From: VGWF01 sp964423465 | GTDB taxonomy: Bacteria > Verrucomicrobiota > Kiritimatiellia > PWTM01 | Direction: 5' to 3' | NCBI GenBank assembly: GCA_964423465.1 | Contig: CAYRFK010000002.1 | Coordinates: forward strand, 10,265 to 74,264 | Length of the DNA: 64,000 nucleotides | In this document: in pieces, positions 33,566 to 42,259 of the stretch | How the letters are laid out: the number at the start of each line of letters is the position of its first letter | Position numbering within the stretch: position 1 is the stretch's first letter | Notes under the pieces: generated by a model | Databases searched by the model: none | What the model was told of the DNA's origin: nothing | Seen by the model: only the letters and a program-made list of their open reading frames with translations | Translations under genes and position numbers: made by a program

Positions 33566-36142
33566 ATGAAGCCATCCACACCCGTCGCGATCCTCTCCGG
33601 ACTGATCCTCGCCGCCGCCGCATCGGCCGCCGTCTGGCCGGGGGCGCAGCCGGATGGCTCCGTCCTGCTGCCCAACCAGTGGTCGCTGCGGCCCGTCGGG
33701 ACGCAGGTGGATCTCGGCGATTTCCCGGTCAACATCGCGGTCCATCCGGACGGCCGCTTCGCCGCCGTGCTGCACGCGGGCTACGGTCCGCACCAGATCC
33801 ACGTCGTCGACATCGCGGCCGCGAAGATCGTCGCCCAGGCGCGCGTTGAGGAGGCCTTCTACGGCATCGAATTCACGGCGGACGGGCGGCGGCTCTTCTG
33901 CAGCGGCGCGGGGACGGAGGTCGTGCGGGCATTCGAGTTCGGGGCGAAGGACGGCGCGCTCGGCCGCGAGACGACGATCCCGCTGCGCGACGTCAAGGAA
34001 CGCGGCGTCCCGGCGGGCCTCGCGGTCAGCAGCGACGCGCGGAGCCTGTACGTCGCCAACGTGCTCGGCCACCGCGTCGCCAAGGTCGACCTCGCCGCCC
34101 GCAGCAACGTTCTCGAGTTCGCGTTCGGCGCGGCCCTGACGGGCGCGGCGACGCGCGTCTACGATGCGGCCGGCCCGACCGCGGACCTGGACGCATCGGC
34201 CATCACCAAGCGGGCCGAGGCGCAACTCGACCCGGCGGGCCCCGACGCGCCGTTTCCCTATGCCTGCCGGCTCGACGAGCGGCGCGGCCGGCTCTACGTG
34301 AGCCTCTGGGCGCGCGCCGGCGTCGCGGTGATCGATCTCAAGGGCGCCCGCGTCGAGGCCGTGTGGCCGACGGAGGAGCATCCCAACGAGATGCGGCTGA
34401 CGCGCGACGGCGGGCTGCTCTACGTCGCCAACGCCAACCGCAACACGGTCACCGTGCTCGACACCGCGACCGGGCGGCCGGTCGAGACGATCCACGCCGC
34501 GATGCACCCCGACGCGCCGCCGGGCTCGACGCCGAACAGCCTTGCGCTGTCGCCGGACGAGGAGACGCTGTACGTGGCGAACGCGAACCTCAACGTCGTC
34601 GCGGTTTTCGACGTCGCCCGCCGGGGCCGGAGCCGCTCGCTCGGTTTCATCCCGGTCGGCTGGTATCCGACGTCGGTCCGCGTGACGCCGGACGGCGCGC
34701 GCCTGCTCGTCGCGAACGGCAAGGGCGTTGTGGCGCGTGCGAACCCGAAGGGGCCGCAGCCCGGCCGGCCCGCGCCGAAGGGGACGGTGACCGAATACAT
34801 CGGCGGGCTGATGCGCGGCACGCTCGGCATCATCGATCTTCCGCCGCGCACGACCGCCGAGGCCGTGCTGCGCGGATGGACCGCGGAGGCCTACCGCTGC
34901 TCGCCGCCGGTCCCGGGCTCGGCGACCGTCGCGGCGCGGCCCGCGGACAGCCCGATCCCCGCACGCCCCGGCGACCCCTCCCCGATCCGGCATTGCATCT
35001 ACGTCGTGAAGGAGAACCGCACCTACGACCAGATCTTCGGCGACATGAAGGAGGGCAACGGCGACGCGTCACTGTGCCTCTTCCCCGAGCGTGTGACGCC
35101 GAACCATCACAAGCTCGCCCGCGAGTTTGTGCTGCTCGACAATTTCTACGTCGAGAGCGAGGTCAGCGCCGACGGCCACGAGTGGTCCATGGGCGCCTAC
35201 GCGACCGACTTCGTTGAGAAGACCTGGCCGCTCGCCTACGGCCACAACGCGAGCAAGAAGTTCTCCTACCCCAGCGAGGGCGCGTTCCCGATCGCCGCGC
35301 CGGCCGGCGGCTACCTGTGGGACCGCGCGATCGCGGCGGGCGTGTCGTTCCGCAGCTATGGCGAGTTCGTCAGCAACGGCCGGACGCCGGCGGATCCCTG
35401 CAAGGCGCGGCTGAGGTCGCTCGAGGGCCGCTTCGACCCGGGATTCCGGTCCTTCGACATGGGCTACTCCGACCTCAAGCGCGCCGACCGCTTCATCGCC
35501 GAGTTGAAACGGTTCGAGCAGGAGGGGGAGATGCCGCGGCTCCAGGTCGTGCGGCTGCCGAACGACCACACGGCGGGCACGGGGGCGAAGGAGCGGACCC
35601 CGACTGCGTTCGTCGCCGAGAACGATCTCGCCCTCGGCCGCGTCGTCGAGGCGGTGTCGCGGTCGAAGTTCTGGAAGGACACCGCGATCTTCGTTGTCGA
35701 GGACGACGCACAGAACGGCCCGGACCACGTCGACGCGCATCGCACCATCGCGCTGGTCGTCGGCCCCCACGTCCGCCGAGGCGTCGTGGATTCGACGATG
35801 TACTCGACCTGCTCGATGCTGCGCACGATGGAACTGATCCTCGGGATGGCACCGATGACCCAGTTCGATGCCGCCGCGGCGCCGATGTTCGCCTCGTTCC
35901 AGGCGACGCCGGACCCGCGGCCCTACGAAGCGCTTCCGGCCAACGTTGATCTGGAGGAGCGCAACGGAAAGCTCGCGTGGGGCGCGGAGGCATCGCGGCG
36001 GATGGACTTCAGCGCCGAGGACGCAGCCGACGATCTACAGCTCAACGAGGTCATCTGGCGGTCCGTGAAGGGTGCCGGCTCGCCCATGCCCGCCCCGGTC
36101 CGCGCAGGCTTCGTGTTCGCGCAGGCCGTCGACGAGGACTGA
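33566..36142 (+). CDS. Secreted beta-propeller plus phosphoesterase protein
   Basis: An 858-residue exported protein. The ATG at 33566 begins a signal peptide (about 1-22). Residues about 45-450 are a YVTN-type beta-propeller with blade motifs such as LAVSSDARSLYVANVLGHRV and LTRDGGLLYVANANRNTVTV. Residues about 470-800 match the phosphoesterase family of acid phosphatases and phospholipase C (HCIYVVKENRTYDQIFGDM, FVLLDNFYVESEVSADGHEW, IFVVEDDAQNGPDHVDAHR), with the metal-binding E, N, D and H residues conserved. The same two-domain layout is common in Planctomycetes and Acidobacteria. The in-frame extension upstream of 33566 comes from the repeat element and is not counted. Confidence 0.9.
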   Translation: MKPSTPVAILSGLILAAAASAAVWPGAQPDGSVLLPNQWSLRPVGTQVDLGDFPVNIAVHPDGRFAAVLHAGYGPHQIHVVDIAAAKIVAQARVEEAFYGIEFTADGRRLFCSGAGTEVVRAFEFGAKDGALGRETTIPLRDVKERGVPAGLAVSSDARSLYVANVLGHRVAKVDLAARSNVLEFAFGAALTGAATRVYDAAGPTADLDASAITKRAEAQLDPAGPDAPFPYACRLDERRGRLYVSLWARAGVAVIDLKGARVEAVWPTEEHPNEMRLTRDGGLLYVANANRNTVTVLDTATGRPVETIHAAMHPDAPPGSTPNSLALSPDEETLYVANANLNVVAVFDVARRGRSRSLGFIPVGWYPTSVRVTPDGARLLVANGKGVVARANPKGPQPGRPAPKGTVTEYIGGLMRGTLGIIDLPPRTTAEAVLRGWTAEAYRCSPPVPGSATVAARPADSPIPARPGDPSPIRHCIYVVKENRTYDQIFGDMKEGNGDASLCLFPERVTPNHHKLAREFVLLDNFYVESEVSADGHEWSMGAYATDFVEKTWPLAYGHNASKKFSYPSEGAFPIAAPAGGYLWDRAIAAGVSFRSYGEFVSNGRTPADPCKARLRSLEGRFDPGFRSFDMGYSDLKRADRFIAELKRFEQEGEMPRLQVVRLPNDHTAGTGAKERTPTAFVAENDLALGRVVEAVSRSKFWKDTAIFVVEDDAQNGPDHVDAHRTIALVVGPHVRRGVVDSTMYSTCSMLRTMELILGMAPMTQFDAAAAPMFASFQATPDPRPYEALPANVDLEERNGKLAWGAEASRRMDFSAEDAADDLQLNEVIWRSVKGAGSPMPAPVRAGFVFAQAVDED

Positions 36143-36292
36143 GCGGCGTCGTGAAGCGAACCAGACCGGCGCCGCGCTGGCCGCCGGCACCAATCCCGCC
36201 CTCGGCCGGCCGTGCCGGCCGGTGGCACACAGCCAGACGAAAGTGGCCGGAGCCTGTCGGCCCCGGCCACACACGCGCGTCCGAGATCCGTC

Positions 36293-36682
36293 TCAGGCCG
36301 CGACCGGACGATACTGCGCGCTGCCGAATGCGAGGATCGGGTAGAAGATGATCGGCAGGAAGATCATTCCAACGACGAAACCGCCGCCCTTGCCAAAGTT
36401 CTTGGCAAGCCCCGCCATCGCCATGATGGCGAAGATCAGGTTGGCGACCGGCACAAGCATGATGATGGCCATCCACCACCCCGGCTTGCCGGCGGCCTTG
36501 AGGAAGACGAAGAGGTTGTAGAAGGGAATGATCGCCGCCCAGCCCGGCTGGCCGGCCTTGGAGAAAATCTTCCACAGGCTGACGATCATCAGCGCGGCAA
36601 TCGCAAGCTGGAAGATCAGCATGCCCATGCCCACACCCGCCGCCGCTGCCGCCGCCGCCGGATCGATCGCGTTCTCTTCCAT
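36293..36682 (-). CDS. Small membrane protein, DUF5684-like
   Basis: A 129-residue protein with three to four hydrophobic helices. The block AGQPGWAAIIPFYNLFVFLKAAGKPGWWMAI is the hallmark of a widespread family (DUF5684-like) often found beside signal peptidases and membrane insertion factors; I name the family from memory. The N-terminus holds an alanine run. It stands alone between two plus-strand genes. Function unknown. Confidence 0.82.
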   Translation of the reverse strand: MEENAIDPAAAAAAAGVGMGMLIFQLAIAALMIVSLWKIFSKAGQPGWAAIIPFYNLFVFLKAAGKPGWWMAIIMLVPVANLIFAIMAMAGLAKNFGKGGGFVVGMIFLPIIFYPILAFGSAQYRPVAA

Positions 36683-36849
36683 GGTCGTCCCCTCCCGGCC
36701 GCGCGGGTTGTGCGCGGTCCGTTGGGGTGGAGTATACGCCGGAAGTCCCCGGCTCTCAAGACGGGTGGCCCCGGGAAGTGGTCAAGCAAGTTGGGCTTGC
36801 CACAAGCTGCGGTTGCGCCAGAATGGAAGCCGTGACTGGGAGGCCGCAT

Positions 36850-37364
36850 ATGTTGTTCAGGGCTGCCGCGACATGGGCCACGGTGACCGCCCTGTGTGCT
36901 GCCGTCGTGCCGGCGCCGGCGCAGACGGCGATCCACGTCTGGTACGGCAGCAACAGCACCGACTGGGCGGATACGGCGAACTGGAAACTGCCGGAGGGCG
37001 CCGTGCCCGGCAATGTGACGACCAATGTCCGGCTCCAGGTCCAGACCATCGCGGGCGGCCACGACCTGGTCTACGGGCAACACCTACGCCGGCGACACGG
37101 TCGTGTCGAATGCCACGCTCCGCCTGGGGGCAAACAGCTCCATTCCCAACGGGGTGGGTTTCGGCAACGTCTTCATGCTCGACGACGTTTTCTGAGTCGG
37201 ACTTCTCCTGCTCGAATCTCGCCCCCGGCCTCAGCGGTACATTCTCGAAGACCGACACCGACCTGACCCTGACCGTCGTCCCCGAGCCCGGAACCCTCGG
37301 CGCCCTCGGACTCGGCGTCGTGGCGGTGATCCTGCGGCGAAGGACCAGGACGGGGCTGAAGTAG
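36850..37364 (+). pseudogene. Broken PEP-CTERM protein gene
   Basis: Three pieces of one PEP-CTERM protein lie in different frames. The ATG at 36850 opens a signal peptide and a SNSTDWADTANWKLPEG start like that of the large PEP-CTERM protein at 13.7-16.7 kb. Near 37075 the frame shifts to a beta-repeat fragment (NTYAGDTVVSNATLRLGANS) that stops at about 37196. A third frame gives the sorting tail VVPEPGTLGALGLGV, a hydrophobic helix and RRRTRTGLK, ending at 37364. Most internal repeats are missing, so this is a deletion-and-frameshift remnant unless the assembly is wrong. Its stop codon lies inside an AACTCCA element. Confidence 0.8.
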
Positions 37365-37480
37365 AAAACTCCAAACTCCAAGGAAGTACGAAGTGGGAAG
37401 AAGAGAAGTGGAAAAGACCGGGCCTTTTCCTCCTTTCGCTCTTACCCCTTTCCCCTTCCTTGGAGTTTGGAGTTTTCTAC
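37361..37480. repeat. AACTCCA inverted-repeat element, copy 3
   Basis: Perfect 26-bp arms at 37361-37386 and 37455-37480. An inner hairpin pairs GGAAAAG with CTTTTCC. The left side shows the units AAACTCC, AAACTCC, AAGGAAG, TACGAAG, TGGGAAG. It sits exactly between the stop codons of two convergent genes. Confidence 0.93.
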
Positions 37481-37488
37481 TTTGATCC

Positions 37489-38157
37489 CTATGGTTCCGT
37501 CCGGATCTTCACATTCCGGAACGTGATCAGGGCGCCGCCATGCTTGCCCTGGAGGCCGATGCGGCCCTTGGTGGCGAGTTCGGCGAAGGGACGGCTCAGC
37601 CACGGCGGGATCTCGGAGCCGTCGGGGTTCGTCTTGGCCGAGGTCCATTTGCGCATGTCCATTTCGGAGACGGTCTCACCATTGAGGATGGTCGTGATCA
37701 TCGGCCCCTTGGCCGTGATGGTCATGCGGTTCCATTCGCCGGGCTTCTTCACGGCGGACTTCGAGGGAGCCAGGTGGCCGAAGACGCCGCCGCAGCGCCA
37801 CGTCGGCGCGGCATCTTTCCACTTCGGCGAGAAGTCATCGAGAATCTGCACCTCGACGGAGTTGGGGATCCAGTTCTTGATGTCGGTGCAGTAGAGGACC
37901 ACGCCGCTGTTCGCCGCCTCGCCGGTCTTGAACTCGAGGTCCAGCGTGAAGTTCTCGTAGGCGTCCTTCGTCCAGATGCACTGGTCCTCGGTCGCGGTCA
38001 TCTCGCCGTCCTTGACCGACCAGACGCCCACCGGGAACTCGCTGTTGGACAGGTCCGCCGTGAACAGCGGCTTCCAGGCCGACGAATCCGGATGCCCCGC
38101 CGCCCACGCCGCACCGCCGACCGCCATCGCCATCAGAATCGCGCGCCCCATCGTCAT
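37489..38157 (-). CDS. Secreted DUF1080 protein (3-keto-disaccharide hydrolase family)
   Basis: A 222-residue exported protein with a signal peptide (about 1-18, ending AAWA). The jelly-roll DUF1080 domain fills the rest: WSVKDGEMTATEDQCIWTKD, FTLDLEFKTGEAANSGVVLY, SVEVQILDD, GEWNRMTITAKG and GRIGLQGKHGGALITFRNVKI. The family includes concanavalin-like glycan-binding proteins and enzymes acting on 3-keto-glucosides, which would fit the several Gfo/Idh/MocA proteins here. GGAGGAG lies six bases before the ATG. The shared TGTAACG palindrome lies 124 bases upstream. Confidence 0.92.
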   Translation of the reverse strand: MTMGRAILMAMAVGGAAWAAGHPDSSAWKPLFTADLSNSEFPVGVWSVKDGEMTATEDQCIWTKDAYENFTLDLEFKTGEAANSGVVLYCTDIKNWIPNSVEVQILDDFSPKWKDAAPTWRCGGVFGHLAPSKSAVKKPGEWNRMTITAKGPMITTILNGETVSEMDMRKWTSAKTNPDGSEIPPWLSRPFAELATKGRIGLQGKHGGALITFRNVKIRTEP

Positions 38158-38281
38158 GATCGTCTCCTCCGGCGCGATTCGGTCGCGCCGGCCGGGGATC
38201 GTAGGCCCCCCCCGCCCCGCGCACAAGGATCGTACGCCGGATTCCCTCCCCGGTTCTGCCTGTTTCTTATCTTACATTGGA

Positions 38282-38297
38282 TGTAACGATCGTTACA
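38282..38297. promoter_or_regulatory. Palindrome TGTAACGATCGTTACA
   Basis: A perfect 16-bp palindrome flanked by a weaker outer pair (TACATT and AATGTA). It matches the core at 31640-31655 at 14 of 16 positions, differing only in the two central bases. It lies upstream of the DUF1080 gene and past the end of dnaE, so control of the DUF1080 gene is the simplest reading. Confidence 0.65.
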
Positions 38298-38391
38298 ATT
38301 TTTGTAATGTAGCGAAAAGTGCAGGGGGCGCGAAACAGGGTGCCGAATGGGGTGGCGCCGGCGATGTGGCTGCGCTATGGAGGGGTGGCGG

Positions 38392-41300
38392 TCAGCCGCC
38401 GTTTCGTGAGAAGGACCTGCGGCGATCCTCCGGGGGGGTGACGGGGCGGGGGTCGAAGGAGAGGTGGCGGGCGTCGACGACCTCGCGGAGGGCGGCGACG
38501 AGCGCATGGGATGGCGCGACGGACCATTCCGGATCGGCCTCGACGGTGAAGTGGCGGAGCGACCAGGCGGAAGCCTCAATCTGAAAAAGGATCGGGCAGC
38601 GGCCCTTGTGGGCGCGGAAGACCTTCTGCAACGCCTCCATCAGGCTCACGTTCTCCATGTCGGCCTGGCGCAGCGCGACGATGAGTCGCCGCACGGCGCC
38701 GGGAAGGACTGCGTCGACCTCCAGCACCTCATTCGCGGCGATCGACGCGCCCTGGCCGCGGCCGGTCTGGACGGAGCCGCGGACAACAAGCACGCGGCCT
38801 TCCTTCAGCACGGCGGCATACTTCTCAAACGTGTCGGGATAGAGCACGACCTCGGCCTTGCCGGTGTCGCCATCCTCCATCGCCAGGATGCCCATCTTGC
38901 GGCCGGCGGTGCGGCCCTTCTTGACGATGCGCTCGCGGATCTGCGCGACGGATCCGCACAGTTGCACGGGCGTGCGGTCGGGCATCGAATCGAGTGCGCC
39001 GAGGTTCAGAGTACGCGGCCAGCGCAGGCTGCGCGCCTCGACAACGTAGTCGTCCACCGGATGCCCGGTCAGACAGAACCCGAGCGTCTCGCGCTCCGCG
39101 GCCAGCACCATCTCCTGGCTCCAGGGGGTGACATCGGGCAGCCGGGGCGGCGGCGCCACGGCCCCGGTGGCGCCGCCGAACAGCGACATCTGGCCGGCGG
39201 CGCGGTCCTTCGCCTCGGAGGCGGCCGAGGCCATGGCCTCGTCGAGCACCGCCGTCAACTGCGCGCGGTGCCCGCCACTGCAGCGGTCGAAGGCGCCGCA
39301 GCGGATCAGGGCCTCGAGCGTCGAACGGTTCACGGCCTTGCGGTCGACGGTGCGGCAGAAGTGGTGGAGGTCCTTGAACGCGCCCTCGGTCTGGCGCACG
39401 GCGAGAATGGACAGCACGGCGCCCTCGCCGACGCCCTTCACGGCGCTCATGCCGAAGCGGACAAACTCGCCGTCGACGCTGAACTGCGTCTCACTGATGT
39501 TGATGTCCGGCGGCAGCACGCGGACGCCGTCACGCTTGGCGGCGCCCATGTACTGGCCCATCTTGTCGAGATCGCTGCTTTCAAACGTCAGCGTTGCGGC
39601 CCAGAACTCGGCCGGATGGTGGCGTTTGAACCACGCCGTCTGGTACGCGACGATCGCGTAGCCGGTCGAGTGCGCCTTGTTGAAGCCGTAGCCCGCGAAC
39701 TTCAGGATCAGCTCGAACAACTGCTCGGCCTCGGCGGCCGCGATGCCGTTCTTCCCGGCGCCCTCGATGAACGCGGGTTTCTCGGCGTTGATGACGTCCT
39801 TCTTCTTCTTCGAGATCGCCTTGATCAGGGTCAGTGCGCGGCTGAGCGGAAGGCTGCCGAGCAGGTTGAGCACCTGCATGACCTGCTCCTGGTAGACCAT
39901 GATGCCCATGGTCTCGGCGAGCAGGCCGTCGACGAGCGGGTGGACCTTCTCGATGGGCTCCTTGCCCGCCTTGCGCTTGCAGTAGGTCGGGATCAGCTCC
40001 ATCGGGCCGGGCCGGTACATCGCGTTCGCGGCGATGAGATCTTCGATCCGGTTGGGCTGCATGTCGCGCAAGATGCCCTTCATGCCCTCGGATTCAAACT
40101 GGAACACGGCGTCGGTCTCGCCGGCGCGGAACATCGCGTAGACGGAGTCGTCCTTCAGGTCGAGCGCGTCGGGATCAATGTCCTTCCCGGTCTTGCGGCG
40201 CACGAGTTCGCGCGCGCGCTGGATCACGCTCAGCGTCTTGAGGCCGAGAAGATCCATCTTCATCAGGCCGACCTTCTCGCAGGTCGGGCCGTCCCACTGC
40301 GTGATGACGTCGGGCTTGTCGGCCTGACGGCAGAGCGGGATCAGGCCTTCGAGAGGCTCGTCGCAGACGACGACGCCGGCGGCGTGAACGCCCGCATGCC
40401 GCGCGAGTCCCTCGAGGCTGCGGGCGAGGTCGACCAGCTTGCGCGTCTCGGGGTTCGTCTCGTACTCGGCCTTCAACTCGGCTGAGACCAGGCTCGAGTC
40501 GTCGTCCTTGATCCCCAGCGCCCTCTCAAGCGTCGCCTTCGGCCCCTCCGGGATCATCTTCGCGATGCGGTCGACCTGGTCGAGCGGCCAGTTGAGCACG
40601 CGGCCGACGTCGCGGATGGCGGCGCGCGGCTTCAGGGTTCCGTAGGTGATGATCTGCGCGACGTGGCCGTATTTCTCGCGAACGTACTGGATGACCTTCT
40701 CGCGGCCGACCTGGCAGATGTCGATGTCGACGTCGGGGTCTTCCTTGCGCTGCGGATCGGTGAATCGCTCGAAAAGAAGTCCGTACCGCACGGGGTCGAC
40801 GTTCGCGATGCCGAGCGAATAGCCCAGCAGCGTGGCGACGCCGCTGCCGCGCGGGGATGCCGGGATTTCGTTCTGCCGAGCGAACTGGACGAAGTCGTTC
40901 ACGATCAGGAAGTACGAGCTGTAGCCCTTGTCCTCGATGACCTTGAGTTCCCACTCGAGGCGCGTGCGGTACTCGGGCGGAGGCTCGATCTCGCCGAAGC
41001 GGCGTGCGAGGCCCTCCCACGCGAGGCGGCGCAGGTACTGTTCCGGCGTCGTGTCGGCGGGAGTGCGGAAGCCGGGCAGGTGCTTCTTCGTGAAATCGAG
41101 GTTGAGATTGCACATCTCCGCGATGCGTGTGGTGTTGGCGATGGCCTCGGGCCACATGCCGAGGGCCTTGTCCATCTCGGCCGGGCTCTTGAGGAAGAGC
41201 TCCTCCGAGTAGTGCAGCGCGTTGGGATCGTCCAGCCGCTTGCCGGTCGAGATGCAGGTCAGCACGTTGTGGGCGGGCTTGTCGGTGCGACGCAGGAAGT

Positions 41301-41925
41301 GGACATCATTCGTCGCGACGAGGCCGAGGTCCATCTCTTTCGCAAGGTCGATCAGCAGCGGGTTGACGCGATCCTGGTCCGCCTCGCCCTGGTTCTGGAT
41401 CTCGATGAAGAACCGCTCGGGGCCGAAGATGTCGCGGTACTCGCCCGCGATCCGTCGGGCCACGTCGGCCCGTTCGCTCATGAACGCCTCGGGGATCTCG
41501 CCGCCGAGGCAGGCGGAGGTGCAGATCAGGCCCTCGTGGAACTGCGAGAGCAGCTCCCGGTCGAGGCGCGGCCGGTAGTAGAAGCCTTCGAGATATGCGC
41601 GGGAGCTGAGCTTGATCAGGTTGCGCCAGCCCGTCTCGTTCATCGCCAGCAGCAGCAGGTGGCTGGCGGCGTCGCCGATGCTTCGGCTGGTCTTCTCCGT
41701 GCGGTGCCCCGGCGAGATGTAGGCCTCCATCCCGAGGATCGGCTTGAGCCCGGCGGCTTTCGCGGTGTTGTAGAACTCGATCGCGCCGTAGAGATTTCCA
41801 TGGTCGGTCAGCGCGAGCGACTTCATGCCGTGCGCGACGGCCTGCTTCACCAACCCCTGAATGCGGTTCCCGCCGTCGAGCAGCGAGAAGTGCGAATGCA
41901 CGTGAAGATGGACGAAATCCGACAT
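38392..41925 (-). CDS. dnaE: DNA polymerase III alpha subunit
   Basis: A 1177-residue replicative polymerase. The N-terminal PHP domain begins at once with FVHLHVHSHFSLLDG and LALTDHGNLYGAIEF. The catalytic palm contains DPDVDIDICQVGREKVIQYV and YAFN-type blocks such as MYRPGPMELIPTYCKRKAG and KFAGYGFNKAHSTGYAIVAY. A C-terminal OB fold is seen at about 990-1080 (VQLCGSVAQIRERIVKKGRT). Length is normal for DnaE1. The ATG at 41925 has GGGAGAGG upstream; longer frames upstream are not homologous. It is transcribed alone, toward the DUF1080 gene. Confidence 0.97.
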   Translation of the reverse strand: MSDFVHLHVHSHFSLLDGGNRIQGLVKQAVAHGMKSLALTDHGNLYGAIEFYNTAKAAGLKPILGMEAYISPGHRTEKTSRSIGDAASHLLLLAMNETGWRNLIKLSSRAYLEGFYYRPRLDRELLSQFHEGLICTSACLGGEIPEAFMSERADVARRIAGEYRDIFGPERFFIEIQNQGEADQDRVNPLLIDLAKEMDLGLVATNDVHFLRRTDKPAHNVLTCISTGKRLDDPNALHYSEELFLKSPAEMDKALGMWPEAIANTTRIAEMCNLNLDFTKKHLPGFRTPADTTPEQYLRRLAWEGLARRFGEIEPPPEYRTRLEWELKVIEDKGYSSYFLIVNDFVQFARQNEIPASPRGSGVATLLGYSLGIANVDPVRYGLLFERFTDPQRKEDPDVDIDICQVGREKVIQYVREKYGHVAQIITYGTLKPRAAIRDVGRVLNWPLDQVDRIAKMIPEGPKATLERALGIKDDDSSLVSAELKAEYETNPETRKLVDLARSLEGLARHAGVHAAGVVVCDEPLEGLIPLCRQADKPDVITQWDGPTCEKVGLMKMDLLGLKTLSVIQRARELVRRKTGKDIDPDALDLKDDSVYAMFRAGETDAVFQFESEGMKGILRDMQPNRIEDLIAANAMYRPGPMELIPTYCKRKAGKEPIEKVHPLVDGLLAETMGIMVYQEQVMQVLNLLGSLPLSRALTLIKAISKKKKDVINAEKPAFIEGAGKNGIAAAEAEQLFELILKFAGYGFNKAHSTGYAIVAYQTAWFKRHHPAEFWAATLTFESSDLDKMGQYMGAAKRDGVRVLPPDINISETQFSVDGEFVRFGMSAVKGVGEGAVLSILAVRQTEGAFKDLHHFCRTVDRKAVNRSTLEALIRCGAFDRCSGGHRAQLTAVLDEAMASAASEAKDRAAGQMSLFGGATGAVAPPPRLPDVTPWSQEMVLAAERETLGFCLTGHPVDDYVVEARSLRWPRTLNLGALDSMPDRTPVQLCGSVAQIRERIVKKGRTAGRKMGILAMEDGDTGKAEVVLYPDTFEKYAAVLKEGRVLVVRGSVQTGRGQGASIAANEVLEVDAVLPGAVRRLIVALRQADMENVSLMEALQKVFRAHKGRCPILFQIEASAWSLRHFTVEADPEWSVAPSHALVAALREVVDARHLSFDPRPVTPPEDRRRSFSRNGG

Positions 41926-42259
41926 GGCCTCTCCCAAAAACGTTGCGCCCTCATTCCGCGGACGATGCCGGGCAGCATACCACACCGCCCCCGGCCGGAT
42001 TCGCTCCGCGATTCCGCAAAAATCCGGCCGGCCGGCGGACGGGAGGATGCGCGCAAGTCCTTCCGCACGAAGCCGCGGCGCATCACCGGGGGCCGGATCA
42101 AGAAAAAACCGCACCGAAACGCCGTCGAATCCTCGATTTCATGACCTCCCGTCGGCATTCTGTGCACGAGGATCCCCGGCTGAACTTGAAACTCGCGACC
42201 GTGCCTGAGGCGGCGTAGGATGTGCGCGCGCGTCCGGCCCCGCCGGCCGGGCAACGGAC
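41926..42259. other. Divergent intergenic region dnaE/metX
   Basis: This 334-base spacer separates the divergent dnaE and metX starts, so it must hold both promoters. I see no convincing -35/-10 pair: TTGAAA (42186-42191) and TAGGAT (42216-42221) are 24 bases apart. No SAM riboswitch was recognised before metX and no small ORF is convincing. Confidence 0.5.

Noticed and set aside
38464..40485. Long plus-strand frame opposite dnaE
   Set aside because: Shadow of dnaE.
42100..42259. SAM riboswitch before metX
   Set aside because: No conserved SAM-riboswitch core or helices recognised by eye.
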